Shown here: one piece after another, positions 1-8,196 of the stretch
How the letters are laid out: each line of letters opens with the position of its first letter
Position numbering within the stretch: position 1 is the first letter of the stretch
Assembly (NCBI GenBank): GCA_905372865.1
Contig: CAJPQT010000014.1
Location: 1 to 64,000 of the forward strand
Length of the DNA stretch: 64,000 bases
From: an uncultured Centipeda sp.
Lineage (GTDB): Bacteria; Bacillota; Negativicutes; Selenomonadales; Selenomonadaceae
Reading direction: 5' to 3'
Notes under the pieces: model-generated
Databases searched by the model: none
Seen by the model: the letters and a program-made list of their open reading frames with translations, nothing else
What the model was told of the DNA's origin: nothing
Translations under genes and position numbers: made by a program

Positions 1-66
1 AGTTCATCGGTAGAATGAAAGCTTCCCAAGCTTTAGAGGTGGGTTCGACTCCCATCGCCCGCTCCA
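1..66 (+). tRNA. tRNA-Gly (anticodon CCC), 5' end outside the window
   Basis: The visible part contains the D arm, an anticodon stem AAAGC/GCTTT around the loop TTCCCAA (anticodon CCC), the T arm GTGGG-TTCGACT-CCCAT, the 3' acceptor strand and an encoded CCA. About the first eight bases of the acceptor arm lie before the window. It reads GGG glycine codons. Confidence 0.93.
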
Positions 67-76
67 TAGAAAATGC

Positions 77-104
77 AGAGCCGTCCGAGAGGGCGGCTCT
101 TTTT
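77..104 (+). terminator. Rho-independent terminator after tRNA-Gly
   Basis: Ten-base-pair stem (agagccgtcc / gggcggctct) with a GAGA loop, followed by TTTTTG, starting 10 nt after the tRNA CCA end. Confidence 0.85.
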
Positions 105-105
105 G

Positions 106-297
106 TTATGCTCTGGCAAGTGCCCTCTTTTGACAGTCCATGCAGAGCATACGATGGTATCGGCTCTCAGAGAAGGCACGCACCTTATCCGTCAACTTTA
201 ATCCGCACTCCTCGCAGTAGGACGCAGTAGCCGCAGCAGAACGTTCCTGTTTCAACGGAATTGTCACAGCAAGGGACTTTACCCGCCCCTTCGTGAT
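106..297 (-). pseudogene. C-terminal fragment of a zinc-ribbon protein
   Basis: Read on the minus strand, one frame continues for about 60 codons to a TAA at 106-108. It ends in two CxxC pairs (CEECG and CMDCQ) separated by about 20 residues, the spacing of a treble-clef or zinc-ribbon tail. No convincing start codon with a ribosome binding site is present. The upstream (higher-coordinate) side runs directly into a transposase fragment. I infer the 3' remnant of a gene whose 5' part was lost by insertion or recombination. A short GTG-initiated peptide cannot be excluded. The parent family is not recognised. Confidence 0.4.
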
Positions 298-303
298 CTT
301 CTT

Positions 304-482
304 TTATGCCCGAATTTGCCGCTGCCGATTCCCAATCCGGTACTGCCGCTCCGCAAGAAAAGGACGGTTCTCTACAAAGGATCTTCCGCAGTCTTGGCAA
401 CGATACTGTCGGCGATTGTGTTGCAGGACACATAATGTGTCTCCACAACATTTATCATAGAGCCTTGTTTTCGTACTGGATT
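304..482 (-). pseudogene. Transposase N-terminal zinc-ribbon fragment
   Basis: A minus-strand frame ending with TAA at 304-306 encodes a CC-x4-C element followed by RRQYRCQDCGRSF. This is the pattern of the zinc ribbon at the N terminus of ISL3- or IS1-like transposases. The DNA-binding helices and the DDE catalytic domain are absent: the frame stops after about 25 further residues and unrelated sequence follows. Its upstream edge abuts the TTAA target duplication of the MITE at 487-595, so the ATG available in that frame lies inside the MITE. I read it as insertion-sequence debris rather than an expressed gene. Assignment to an IS family is uncertain. Confidence 0.5.
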
Positions 483-486
483 TTAA

Positions 487-595
487 GGAATCGCTGATAA
501 AATGAAGTCCGTCAAATTGGCGTAGATTTTTTCGTCCGAACAAGGAGGCAAAAAAGATGCGTCAAGATGGCGCGGCTGAATTTATCAGTACTTCC
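487..595 (-). mobile_element. MITE copy 1 (internally deleted, 109 bp)
   Basis: Bounded by inverted ends GGAATCGCTGATAAA and the complement of GGAAGTACTGATAAA, with TTAA on both sides (483-486 and 596-599). Compared with the copy at 46831-46992 it is in opposite orientation and lacks about 50 central bases. The right TTAA supplies the TAA stop of the neighbouring minus-strand gene ending at 596. Non-coding. Confidence 0.8.
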
Positions 596-1873
596 TTAAG
601 CTATTGCTGCAGTCCCTACAAGGTTTCCCTTGCCGTTAAGTATAAAACCATCCACCTGATATTTCCGTATTACTTCATCTTCACGGTTTACCAACAACCT
701 ATCACCATGTTGACCATCCTTTATCTTCCCCAGCAGTTTGCCATCGGCATCAATTATTGTGCCATTCGTTTTGTCTATTGTATAGGAAAAACCGTCTGTG
801 AGCTGTACTTCTTCACGCACATTTTGATGATCTAGAACGATGTGTCCTACCTGATGTCCATCGGCATCCTTTATTACGGCGTGATCGTCAGTCGTATATT
901 GGATTGTCTGCATTAATCCGTTTTCACCACACAACGTAAAACGCTCACCCGTTCTCTTTAAGTGTTCATCTACCAAGAAAACACCTCGTGAAGCTGCAGA
1001 TGCAATAGCGGCTTCTATAGGCGGCGAAATTGTTCCCGCATGATCATCAAATATAGTACCAATATCTATATCCGCATAATCGAGCATCGTTTTCACATTG
1101 GGTGACAATTCTATATCACTCTTTAACGGTAGATGCGCCCCTACGTCCTCTGTGCCATCGATACCATCAATACCATCAGAAAATGAGCCGTGGAAAATTT
1201 CATAGCCGTGTATGTCGATTTTTAGAAATGGCAATATGAAGCCTATCAGCAGTAGCGGCGTAAGCCCCATGACATAAAAAGCTCTGTCTGTAGAATACCC
1301 ATGCCTATACAGCCAGCAAAGCAGACGATGAAATATCAGCGTTAATATACCGGGGAAAATATATGCAGTAATATGAAGAACCCTCGAAGCATATTCTGCG
1401 GCTTGTCGTGAGGCATTTACACCGCTTTGACCAATCATACTGACGGCCTCAGGAGAACCGTTCAAAAAAAATTGGAAGATTGCTCCTGCTGTCTTTACGA
1501 CAATATGGTCATAGAAGAAATTATTGAACAAAACAACCAGCAAATATACGCCATAAGCGTACATGCCAACGAGTAGTATCCGCCAATTGTCAATCAAAAA
1601 TTTTATTCGTAGCAGAAAGAATATGAACGATAGTGCCGCAATAAGAGCGGCAATCGGAGGAAAAATAATGCTCAAGAAAACGACAGCCGCCATCAATATG
1701 ACCAACTTGCCCAAGACTTTGAATGTCGTCAGAAAGAAAAAAGCCATTGTAATCAATATGCCCAACAGGATCCGCTTCTCATCCAGAGCGTACCCCATAC
1801 TAAGCCACCATACGGCAAGCCAAGCATAGTGCTTCCATGTAAACTGTCTTTTTGCTGCTGCTTGATGGTCCAT
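596..1873 (-). CDS. Multi-pass membrane protein, function unknown
   Basis: 425 residues. The N-terminal ~230 residues contain about six hydrophobic segments (near residues 14-30, 35-52, 55-85, 98-115, 165-185 and 200-220). The C-terminal ~190 residues are soluble and carry tandem short motifs of the type DADGxxxGxI (for example DADGHQVGHI and DADGKLLGKI), which suggests a small beta-repeat domain. I do not recognise the family. The gene is AT-richer than the housekeeping genes of this window and lies divergently to the histidine-kinase operon at 2334. Its stop codon coincides with the TTAA target duplication of MITE copy 1, so the element inserted exactly at the end of the gene without altering the protein. 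A link to the neighbouring signalling operon is possible but unproven. Confidence 0.7.
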   Translation of the reverse strand: MDHQAAAKRQFTWKHYAWLAVWWLSMGYALDEKRILLGILITMAFFFLTTFKVLGKLVILMAAVVFLSIIFPPIAALIAALSFIFFLLRIKFLIDNWRILLVGMYAYGVYLLVVLFNNFFYDHIVVKTAGAIFQFFLNGSPEAVSMIGQSGVNASRQAAEYASRVLHITAYIFPGILTLIFHRLLCWLYRHGYSTDRAFYVMGLTPLLLIGFILPFLKIDIHGYEIFHGSFSDGIDGIDGTEDVGAHLPLKSDIELSPNVKTMLDYADIDIGTIFDDHAGTISPPIEAAIASAASRGVFLVDEHLKRTGERFTLCGENGLMQTIQYTTDDHAVIKDADGHQVGHIVLDHQNVREEVQLTDGFSYTIDKTNGTIIDADGKLLGKIKDGQHGDRLLVNREDEVIRKYQVDGFILNGKGNLVGTAAIA

Positions 1874-1976
1874 AACGTGATAATTCTCTTTCTTACAATT
1901 TAAATTTTTGGCACGACAAAGAACCTATGGATGACGACAAGCGAAATCTCTATCACATTTCTAAACTGATTCCTAG

Positions 1977-2139
1977 GGAAGCACTGATAAATTCAGCCGC
2001 TCCATCTTAGCACATCTTCCTTCCCGCTTTTCGTTAGCAAATCCTCTACATAGCTTTGGGGCTATGCGTCCAGCTTGCTGCCGCAATCGGGCAGAAAAAT
2101 CTACGTCAATCTGACGGACTTCATTTTATCAGCGATTCC
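1977..2139 (+). mobile_element. MITE copy 2 (163 bp), CTAG target duplication
   Basis: Starts GGAAGCACTGATAAAT and ends TTTATCAGCGATTCC, imperfect inverted ends of about 15 bp. CTAG occurs at 1973-1976 and again at 2140-2143. Same orientation as the copy at 7199-7359. No coding capacity. Lies between the divergent membrane-protein gene and the kinase operon. Confidence 0.85.
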
Positions 2140-2248
2140 CTAGAAAAATTATATCCACTTATGATGGTAAAATCAATACATCAAGAATATGTGTCAATCT
2201 CGAAGATTCCAACTCTTCATGCAGTCTCTATTCAGGTCTGTTCGTTTG

Positions 2249-2257
2249 TGCTATACT
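2249..2257 (+). promoter_or_regulatory. Possible extended -10 promoter of the kinase operon
   Basis: TG-C-TATACT, an extended -10 element, 76 nt upstream of the kinase start codon. The -35 position (TATTCA, 17 nt away) is weak. This is a prediction from motif only. Confidence 0.35.
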
Positions 2258-2333
2258 GTTCATGGCATGAGCCTCCACTGGATACGCAGTTTATTTATCT
2301 GTAAAGTTTGAAAAGATAAGGGTGCGATGGTAA

Positions 2334-4031
2334 ATGCAGAGTAAAATCAACGATGTTGTATCCTACACACGAGAACACCTTATAGCCGCAAAAGATAGCT
2401 GGTCTGTAGTAAAAAAGCACGAACAATTTCCGGTATATAGCGTGATCTTTTTACTCAGTTCCTTATTTTGTGCAGCTTTTTGGATAAATGGCGTGTATGA
2501 TGATCCCATCGGAATCAGGAATTTTTCTATCCCAATTACTCCATTCGCGTTTGCAGCTTCTATTTCTTTGCTTTTCTGTTTAGGGAAATATTGCAAAGAA
2601 TATAGTCTCAAGAGAATTGGGAAATTTCATTACTATCAACTATTTTTCTATGGTTTCTGGATTTTATTGTTATCTACTGTCGTCTGGATTTTCAGTAGTT
2701 CTCGTTACTATTATGGAGTGGACAGCGGGCTGAAAAAGGGTGCAGATTCCTACCAAAAAGGTGTTTCGCTCATATTGAACGAGGCAAATATAGACGATGA
2801 GGAGAAGCGTCGCCGGTTAGACTATTTTCTAGGGAAAAATTTGGGACAATTCATCCTTTTGAAAAACGGAGACGAATATTACAAGAAACCATCTACGACA
2901 AGAGACGCAACACATTATGAGGCGGATTCCTACGGAGATAACTATAATCCTATTCTCGTAGGAAATGATGTATATGAACTGTCTTATATCTATTATAACA
3001 GACCATACTTGCTTGAGAGCTATATTAAGTCTGTAACTTTCTCCTGCATACCGGACTTGATAGAATATGATGTAAAAAACTACAACTATTCCTATGTACA
3101 CAATCGCCTGCATAACAGATCTCTTAGCTTTTGGGGCGCATTGCTGATTTGTTGTATTGCCTTTGAGCTCATATGGATCAAAAGCATATACAAAGAATAT
3201 AAAAGGAATGCGAATCTAGCAAGCATGTTGCGCCTGGCTTTCTCTCATTTGCATGGCGAGACAAATCATCAGATTGCTGACAGCAGGAATATCCTACAAG
3301 AAATAAGTAATCTCTATGAAGATGATTATGACGAACATATCATATCCTTGAACAGCCAGCTGGAAATGGCTATAAGAAAAGAACGTCATGACCTGAAAAA
3401 TAAATGGATTACATCGGATGCATATATTAAGAACCAGGAAATCCAGCCATACATCAATATGATTCTAGAGGATTTAGCAGAACTTCCTGAAGCCATATCA
3501 ATAGCAATGACTACGTGCAAACTTCAAGAGTTAATGGCAAAAGCGCCAAAATATATTGCCGAATACCAAAAGGACAGATCATCTGGGTTCACCTATGAAA
3601 TAGACACAGCATATGGTGAAAAAACGATGTTTGCTAATCCGCATCATTTTTGGAGTATCATCACAAACCTAATTGGTAACGCAAAAGAAGCAACAGGACG
3701 ACAGAAACGCATTATGCGCGAGAAGGGCACTGCTTCCACATATAAGAGATATACCTCTCTAAAAATATATACCTCAGAACACCGCCTCTTCATCATCGTA
3801 GAAGACAATGGCGGAGGGTTTCCAGAGGTACAGAAAATTTATAAAGAACCTGTTATAAGCTCCAAAAAAGATGCACATGGAAAGGCACGGGAAGGAGAAG
3901 GAACAACCTATATAAAAATATTCACGGAAATGATGGGCGGAGAAATCGAAGCAGAGAATATTCGCACACAAGATGGAAGTATCGGTGCAAGAACCAAAAT
4001 TTCTTTTCCGATCAAAGATGAGGAGGTCTAA
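2334..4031 (+). CDS. Membrane sensor histidine kinase
   Basis: 565 residues. Three hydrophobic segments occur in the first ~120 residues, then an extracytoplasmic part of ~145 residues, then a fourth membrane segment near 265-285. The cytoplasmic part contains KERHDLKNKW near residue 350, resembling the HDLKN phospho-acceptor box of HPK10/Spo0B-type kinases. A HATPase domain follows: N box (TNLIGNAKEA, ~445), G1 (VEDNGGGF, ~488) and G2 (GEGTTYIKI, ~520). It would autophosphorylate on His and pass phosphate to the response regulator that starts 4 nt downstream. The whole gene is AT-rich compared with the flanking chromosome, and MITEs flank the operon, suggesting acquisition. The signal sensed is unknown. 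Start chosen as the first ATG, with a GGGTG ribosome-binding-like element 11 nt before it. Confidence 0.85.
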   Translation: MQSKINDVVSYTREHLIAAKDSWSVVKKHEQFPVYSVIFLLSSLFCAAFWINGVYDDPIGIRNFSIPITPFAFAASISLLFCLGKYCKEYSLKRIGKFHYYQLFFYGFWILLLSTVVWIFSSSRYYYGVDSGLKKGADSYQKGVSLILNEANIDDEEKRRRLDYFLGKNLGQFILLKNGDEYYKKPSTTRDATHYEADSYGDNYNPILVGNDVYELSYIYYNRPYLLESYIKSVTFSCIPDLIEYDVKNYNYSYVHNRLHNRSLSFWGALLICCIAFELIWIKSIYKEYKRNANLASMLRLAFSHLHGETNHQIADSRNILQEISNLYEDDYDEHIISLNSQLEMAIRKERHDLKNKWITSDAYIKNQEIQPYINMILEDLAELPEAISIAMTTCKLQELMAKAPKYIAEYQKDRSSGFTYEIDTAYGEKTMFANPHHFWSIITNLIGNAKEATGRQKRIMREKGTASTYKRYTSLKIYTSEHRLFIIVEDNGGGFPEVQKIYKEPVISSKKDAHGKAREGEGTTYIKIFTEMMGGEIEAENIRTQDGSIGARTKISFPIKDEEV

Positions 4032-4035
4032 TTTC

Positions 4036-4899
4036 ATGGAAAATATTCTTGTGGCAGTAGCAGACGATGAACAACATATTCATGACTTATTTCGAAAATG
4101 TGTCGAAGATGTATATCATTCCACAGAGGTTACATGCGATATTGTAGATTTTTACGATACCGACGAACTGTTGGATTACTGCTATGACAATATTGATGCC
4201 CTTGATGCGCTGTTCCTAGATATCGATTTTGGACGAGGCAATCCCCAAGGAACGGATGCCCTTCCCGATATACGCGAAGTTTGTCCGAAGCTCGATATCT
4301 ATATGCTCTCCGGTATGAGACTGAAAGACGAAGACACACTAGGATACACAGAAACGTATGGTGTGGAATTCATAGATAAGCCCGTGCGCGGTGTCGTTCT
4401 GTCCTCTAAGATCATTCGTCTGAAAAAACGCCTAGAAGACTATTCTAAAATTATCCAGGAAGCAGAAGAAAATAAAGAGCTCGTCAGCATATTGGAAGAA
4501 GAATACGGCGATGCTCAAAACGAGTTTGCTTCAAAAGGGCAAGAACTCAAAAATTTCATTGATCGTATAAATGACCGAATGAAAAACATCATCAAAAAAG
4601 ACACCCAAGCGTTAATCGAGGAGGTTTTCGACAACCTCGAGTTCACGCCACTTGCTATTGCAGAAATTCTGAACGAAAAGACATTTGACAAGAGAATATA
4701 CAAGCTACTAAAAGCCATAAATGGAGGTGAGCCCCTATCGAACGGGATAAAGAAACAGCCATTTTATGAATGGGACATAGAAAAACTATTCGAATATCGA
4801 TACAGTCACACTGGTAGGATTTATATACAGGAATGTGGCGGCGGAAAAAAGTCTCTTGTTTACTGCTTGGACTATAACCACAAAAAACATCATGGATAA
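4036..4899 (+). CDS. Response regulator with non-DNA-binding-like C-terminal region
   Basis: 287 residues from the ATG preceded by AGGAGG at 4021-4026; an in-frame ATG upstream lies inside the kinase gene and is not used. Receiver domain: acidic pair DDE at 10-12, phospho-acceptor Asp62 (LFLDIDFG), Ser in MLSGM and Lys in FIDKPV. Residues ~130-190 are charged and helical (probable coiled coil). The last ~60 residues (FEYRYSHTGRIYI ... NHKKHHG) resemble the end of RelE/HigB-like folds, although this is only a pattern impression. No helix-turn-helix is evident, so output may be by protein contact with the PLD-like protein encoded 38 nt downstream rather than by transcription. It forms an operon with the kinase (4 nt gap). 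Confidence 0.8.
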   Translation: MENILVAVADDEQHIHDLFRKCVEDVYHSTEVTCDIVDFYDTDELLDYCYDNIDALDALFLDIDFGRGNPQGTDALPDIREVCPKLDIYMLSGMRLKDEDTLGYTETYGVEFIDKPVRGVVLSSKIIRLKKRLEDYSKIIQEAEENKELVSILEEEYGDAQNEFASKGQELKNFIDRINDRMKNIIKKDTQALIEEVFDNLEFTPLAIAEILNEKTFDKRIYKLLKAINGGEPLSNGIKKQPFYEWDIEKLFEYRYSHTGRIYIQECGGGKKSLVYCLDYNHKKHHG

Positions 4900-4937
4900 C
4901 AAAACAGACTTTGACTGGATAAGGAAGGAGTGTTCCC

Positions 4938-6368
4938 ATGGGTTTCAAGAAGGTATCACCCAATCTGACCGAAAAACTCGTTGGCGGCGTACAGAGCGTC
5001 GGCTCTTTCGTCATCGACAAGGGGAAGGAAGTCTATGAGACCGGAAAAGAGGACAAAGAACTATACGAACAGATCAAGCGAGATAACGCGGATGCCGAAC
5101 AGCGCATGGATCGCTCCATCGAAGACTATGGGACGACGTGCCTGACGCTGAAGAATGAGTTCGAGTATCTGGAAAAAGTCACGGACGAAATCCGAGATTC
5201 ATTCAAGGGCATCGGTATCTCCCTCGCAGCGCGCCCACAGGAGGATCTGAGTGCTCAGAATCCCGAGATCAAGGATGCGGTCATGGCGGAGTCCATCCTG
5301 AACGGTGTTGCCGTCGGATCACTGGCTGCGGGTTCTGCCGTCCTGCTCACGGCATCGTTCGGCACTGCCGGTACGGGCGCGGCGATCTCGGGCCTGACGG
5401 GGACATATGCTCTCAACGCAACCCTAGCAGCACTCGGCGGCGGAACACTCGCCTCGGGTGGATTTGGCATCGCCGGAGGGATCGCCGTTGCCTCTGCGCT
5501 CTTTATCGTGCCGACCATCGTTATCGGAGCTGCGCTCGCACATAACAAGATCCGTGAACTGGAACGCAAGACAAAACAGACGGTAGAGCAGGTCAACCAC
5601 GCCATCGAACTGAATCGCCAACTCGGCGAGCGAAATCTTATAGCAGCAGAGAAGATCCGCGCACTGTACGACCTCGGCACGAACATCAAGTTCCTGCTCC
5701 ATGCGATCCGTCAGCGGTTCAGCTACGACCACAAGGTCATGGCGGCGGTGCAGGACAAGCTCGGCAAGGCCTTCTTTGCGATCGAGATCTTCCAAGGAAG
5801 AGAGATTCATCCTGAGCTGGACGCGATCATTCAAGAAATCGAGAGTGATGTGCTCTTCCTGAGCGAGGCATTCTTCGAGCAGAAAAACGAACAAAAAGAA
5901 AAATATTCCGAGAAAGAAATCAACGATGTATTCCCGAAGCTCTATCAGGATGCCGAGGAATATCTCTATCTGTCCTATCCATGGTACGGCGAGGAGTATG
6001 TCGATAAGGATCTCCCCAAACTCAAAGAAGCTGCAGCTCGGGGCATCCGAATCCTGATCTGCTACGGAATAGGCAAGATTGATAATAACGATGAACGGCA
6101 AGTAAATACACAGGTAGAGATCGACAAGATGCGCAAAGCACTCCCCTCCTGCGTAAAGTTCGTTCGCATTGACTCCCACATGAAGATCGCCGTCTGTGAG
6201 AAATACGTCCTGTATGGGAGTCAGAACATGATGTCCTATCGTTATCAGGCGGGGAAAAAAGACATCCGCTCCGAAATCACGATCAAGGATACGGATGCGC
6301 AGGAGATCGAGGAGTTCAAAAAGATCATCGAGCGTGAAGCGGGAAAAAGAGTGCGGCTGCGATGGTAA
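4938..6368 (+). CDS. Membrane-associated PLD-like protein, candidate effector of the two-component operon
   Basis: 476 residues; start preceded by GGAAGGAG. The N-terminal 110 residues are helical and charged. Residues ~118-205 are strongly hydrophobic and rich in Gly/Ala/Ser (glycine-zipper-like, two or three membrane segments). A coiled-coil stretch follows. The last ~150 residues contain a phospholipase D-like half: DSHMKIAVCEKY...GSQN near 412-428, which matches HxK-x4-D/E-x(5-6)-GSxN with Glu in place of the usual Asp. Only one such motif is present, so activity would need dimerisation, or the domain may be a binding module. Known PLD-like proteins cut phosphodiester bonds in lipids or nucleic acids. 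The position behind a kinase and regulator suggests signal-controlled toxicity or membrane remodelling, which is inference. Confidence 0.7.
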   Translation: MGFKKVSPNLTEKLVGGVQSVGSFVIDKGKEVYETGKEDKELYEQIKRDNADAEQRMDRSIEDYGTTCLTLKNEFEYLEKVTDEIRDSFKGIGISLAARPQEDLSAQNPEIKDAVMAESILNGVAVGSLAAGSAVLLTASFGTAGTGAAISGLTGTYALNATLAALGGGTLASGGFGIAGGIAVASALFIVPTIVIGAALAHNKIRELERKTKQTVEQVNHAIELNRQLGERNLIAAEKIRALYDLGTNIKFLLHAIRQRFSYDHKVMAAVQDKLGKAFFAIEIFQGREIHPELDAIIQEIESDVLFLSEAFFEQKNEQKEKYSEKEINDVFPKLYQDAEEYLYLSYPWYGEEYVDKDLPKLKEAAARGIRILICYGIGKIDNNDERQVNTQVEIDKMRKALPSCVKFVRIDSHMKIAVCEKYVLYGSQNMMSYRYQAGKKDIRSEITIKDTDAQEIEEFKKIIEREAGKRVRLRW

Positions 6369-7198
6369 AATTGGAGTGCACAAGAGGAAGCAGAATACAC
6401 CTATGGGGTGTATTCTGCTTCCTCGCCCTCCTCTGCACCGCCCTTCTCTCCGGCTGCTCATCGACGTTGGCGACAGAAAGCAGCGAGCCATATACGGCGG
6501 ACGATGTGATCGGGATGGTGGTGGAGGAGTTTTCCTCCTGCGCGCCGCAGCTCGTGTTGCAGGAGACGCAGATCGAGAAGGAGAAACCGTTTGAGCGGCG
6601 CATCTATGTTCTGCACGACACGGCGAATGATTTCACGTTTTCCTGCAGCGCGGTCGTCCGGCGCCCGACGCTCCCGCGCCCCGGTGCGGAGCGGGACACG
6701 AACGCGTTCTTTCAGTATGCGGCGGGCTATGCCGCGTATCTAAATGCAGCGATTGGACGAGTGGCGGAGGAATACGGCTTTCGCGCCGCGACCGCTGAGG
6801 AGGCGGAGGCTCTGATTCATTCGGGGGCGAAACGCAAACACCTCGAGCGGGAGGTCTCGCTCTTTGACCAGGGAGACTTTATCTTCGTCACGGACGGCGC
6901 ACGGGGCGCGGATCTGGCGGCGGTCTGTAAAGCACTCCACGCGCTCTATCGTCCAAACGGGGACGGCACGGTCCTCTCCGCGCTGTACGGGCGCAAGATC
7001 ACATTCTACTATCTGCCGCCGAACGAAACGGATCGGACGCGGGCGGTCTTTGTCGCGTTCTTCACGCTGAAGGGTCCGAACGACTGGGCGGCGACGCTCG
7101 CGGACAATCCCGGCTCCTCATCGAGCGAAAAGGATGTCACTGCGTTGGAGCAAAATCTCGCGCGCTACTTCGACAGCTGTCTGCGCAGTGCGCGCTAG
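6362..7198 (+). CDS. Putative lipoprotein, function unknown
   Basis: 278 residues. The N terminus has a hydrophobic segment ending in LLSGC, a lipobox, so the mature protein should begin at Cys32 and be lipid-anchored in the cell envelope. The rest shows no motif that I recognise. The ATG at 6362 overlaps the stop of the PLD-like gene by 7 nt, consistent with translational coupling, but base composition rises sharply here towards the chromosomal average, so it may be older resident DNA. TTG at 6371 is an alternative start. A perfect 18 bp inverted repeat (6384-6424) lies within the signal-peptide codons. The TAG stop (7196-7198) is part of the CTAG target site of MITE copy 3. Confidence 0.65.
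   Translation: MVKLECTRGSRIHLWGVFCFLALLCTALLSGCSSTLATESSEPYTADDVIGMVVEEFSSCAPQLVLQETQIEKEKPFERRIYVLHDTANDFTFSCSAVVRRPTLPRPGAERDTNAFFQYAAGYAAYLNAAIGRVAEEYGFRAATAEEAEALIHSGAKRKHLEREVSLFDQGDFIFVTDGARGADLAAVCKALHALYRPNGDGTVLSALYGRKITFYYLPPNETDRTRAVFVAFFTLKGPNDWAATLADNPGSSSSEKDVTALEQNLARYFDSCLRSAR
6384..6424. repeat. Perfect 18 bp inverted repeat at the start of the lipoprotein gene
   Basis: gaggaagcagaatacacc and its exact complement, separated by five bases. No U-tract follows on either strand, so it is not a classical terminator. In mRNA it would fold over the signal-peptide codons and might limit expression or mark a recombination junction. Confidence 0.8.
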
Positions 7199-7359
7199 GG
7201 AAGCACTGATAAATTCAGCACCGCCGTCTTAGCACATCTTTTTCGCCCTGTCTGTGTCGACAAATCCTCCACATAGCCTTTGCTATGCGTCCGGTTTGTC
7301 TCCTTGACAGGACAAAAAATCTGTACCAATCCGACAGACTTCATTTTATCAGCGATTCC
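7199..7359 (+). mobile_element. MITE copy 3 (161 bp), CTAG target duplication
   Basis: Same ends and orientation as copy 2; CTAG at 7195-7198 and 7360-7363. The left CTAG provides the TAG stop codon of the lipoprotein gene. Confidence 0.85.
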
Positions 7360-7370
7360 CTAGAAACACA

Positions 7371-7414
7371 AAAAGAGGCTGCTGCACGAAGCTGGAAAAC
7401 TTCGTGCAGCAGCC
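7371..7414 (-). terminator. Rho-independent terminator of the DUF805 gene
   Basis: Perfect 15 bp stem (ggctgctgcacgaag and complement) with an 8 nt loop, followed on the minus strand by TCTTTTTG. Confidence 0.85.
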
Positions 7415-7445
7415 CTTGTCATTAGATGGGGAGGTGTGCGGACAG

Positions 7446-8153
7446 CTATGCCAGTGGATCGTCGCCGTATGCGTTCGAGCCGTCCGTCCCCTTTTTCACC
7501 CACAGGAAGATCAGAACCAAGAAGTTCAACAGCGGAATCAGCATGAGCAGGGAGAGCCAGCCGCTCTTGCCCAGATCATGCCAACGGCGGATGATGAGCA
7601 TAAAGGTGCCAACGCTGAGAACCACCATGAGAATGAGCGGCAGCAGCGCGAGCAAATGCATCACCGTAGAGGAGGCTTCTGTCATTTCCGTCATGACGGT
7701 CGACATCACCGACGAGAGGACACTCAGCAGAAGCCCGCGCAGGATGAACGGTTTGCGGTTGAGACGCCCCCGATAGGTGAAGAACATATCCTTGATGCTC
7801 TTCGCCGATGGTGGCTGTCCCGCCGCGGCACCGCCGTATGCGCCCGTCTGCTGCTGTGCCGCTTGGTACGGCATCTGCTCCATCGGAGCGTGCCGCATCT
7901 GCGGCGGCTGTCCGCCCGTTCCTCCTCCCATTGCTCCCCCGACGGCTCCTCCGGCTGCAGCGCCCATGCCGCCGGCAGCAGCTCCCATCGAATGTGTCGG
8001 CGGGGGCTCCTGCTGTGCGGGGCGCGGCGGCTGCGCAGGAGCTGCTGGAGGGGCGGCGGGACGGGGCGGAGCGGCCGCGACCTGCGTGCCGCAGTTCGTA
8101 CAAAACCGCTCCCCCGCATTCAGCTGATTGCCGCAGTTTTCACAGAACGCCAT
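7446..8153 (-). CDS. Zinc-ribbon DUF805 membrane protein
   Basis: 235 residues; start preceded by AAGGAGG. The N terminus is a zinc ribbon (CENCG at 4-8, CTNCG at 18-22) followed by a ~90-residue low-complexity linker rich in Pro, Ala, Gly and Gln. The C-terminal ~110 residues match DUF805: YRGRLNRKPFI, three to four hydrophobic segments, and the RRWHDLGKSGW motif followed by the final membrane helix. DUF805 proteins are inner-membrane proteins of unknown role. The gene stands alone with its own terminator downstream; MITE copies lie on both sides. Confidence 0.85.
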   Translation of the reverse strand: MAFCENCGNQLNAGERFCTNCGTQVAAAPPRPAAPPAAPAQPPRPAQQEPPPTHSMGAAAGGMGAAAGGAVGGAMGGGTGGQPPQMRHAPMEQMPYQAAQQQTGAYGGAAAGQPPSAKSIKDMFFTYRGRLNRKPFILRGLLLSVLSSVMSTVMTEMTEASSTVMHLLALLPLILMVVLSVGTFMLIIRRWHDLGKSGWLSLLMLIPLLNFLVLIFLWVKKGTDGSNAYGDDPLA

Positions 8154-8196
8154 GATGATTCCTCCTTATCGAAAAAAAATTTGTGCTCTGTTCTTG

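Noticed and set aside
2056..2304. 82-residue plus-strand frame upstream of the kinase
   Set aside because: Most of it is MITE sequence; no ribosome binding site.
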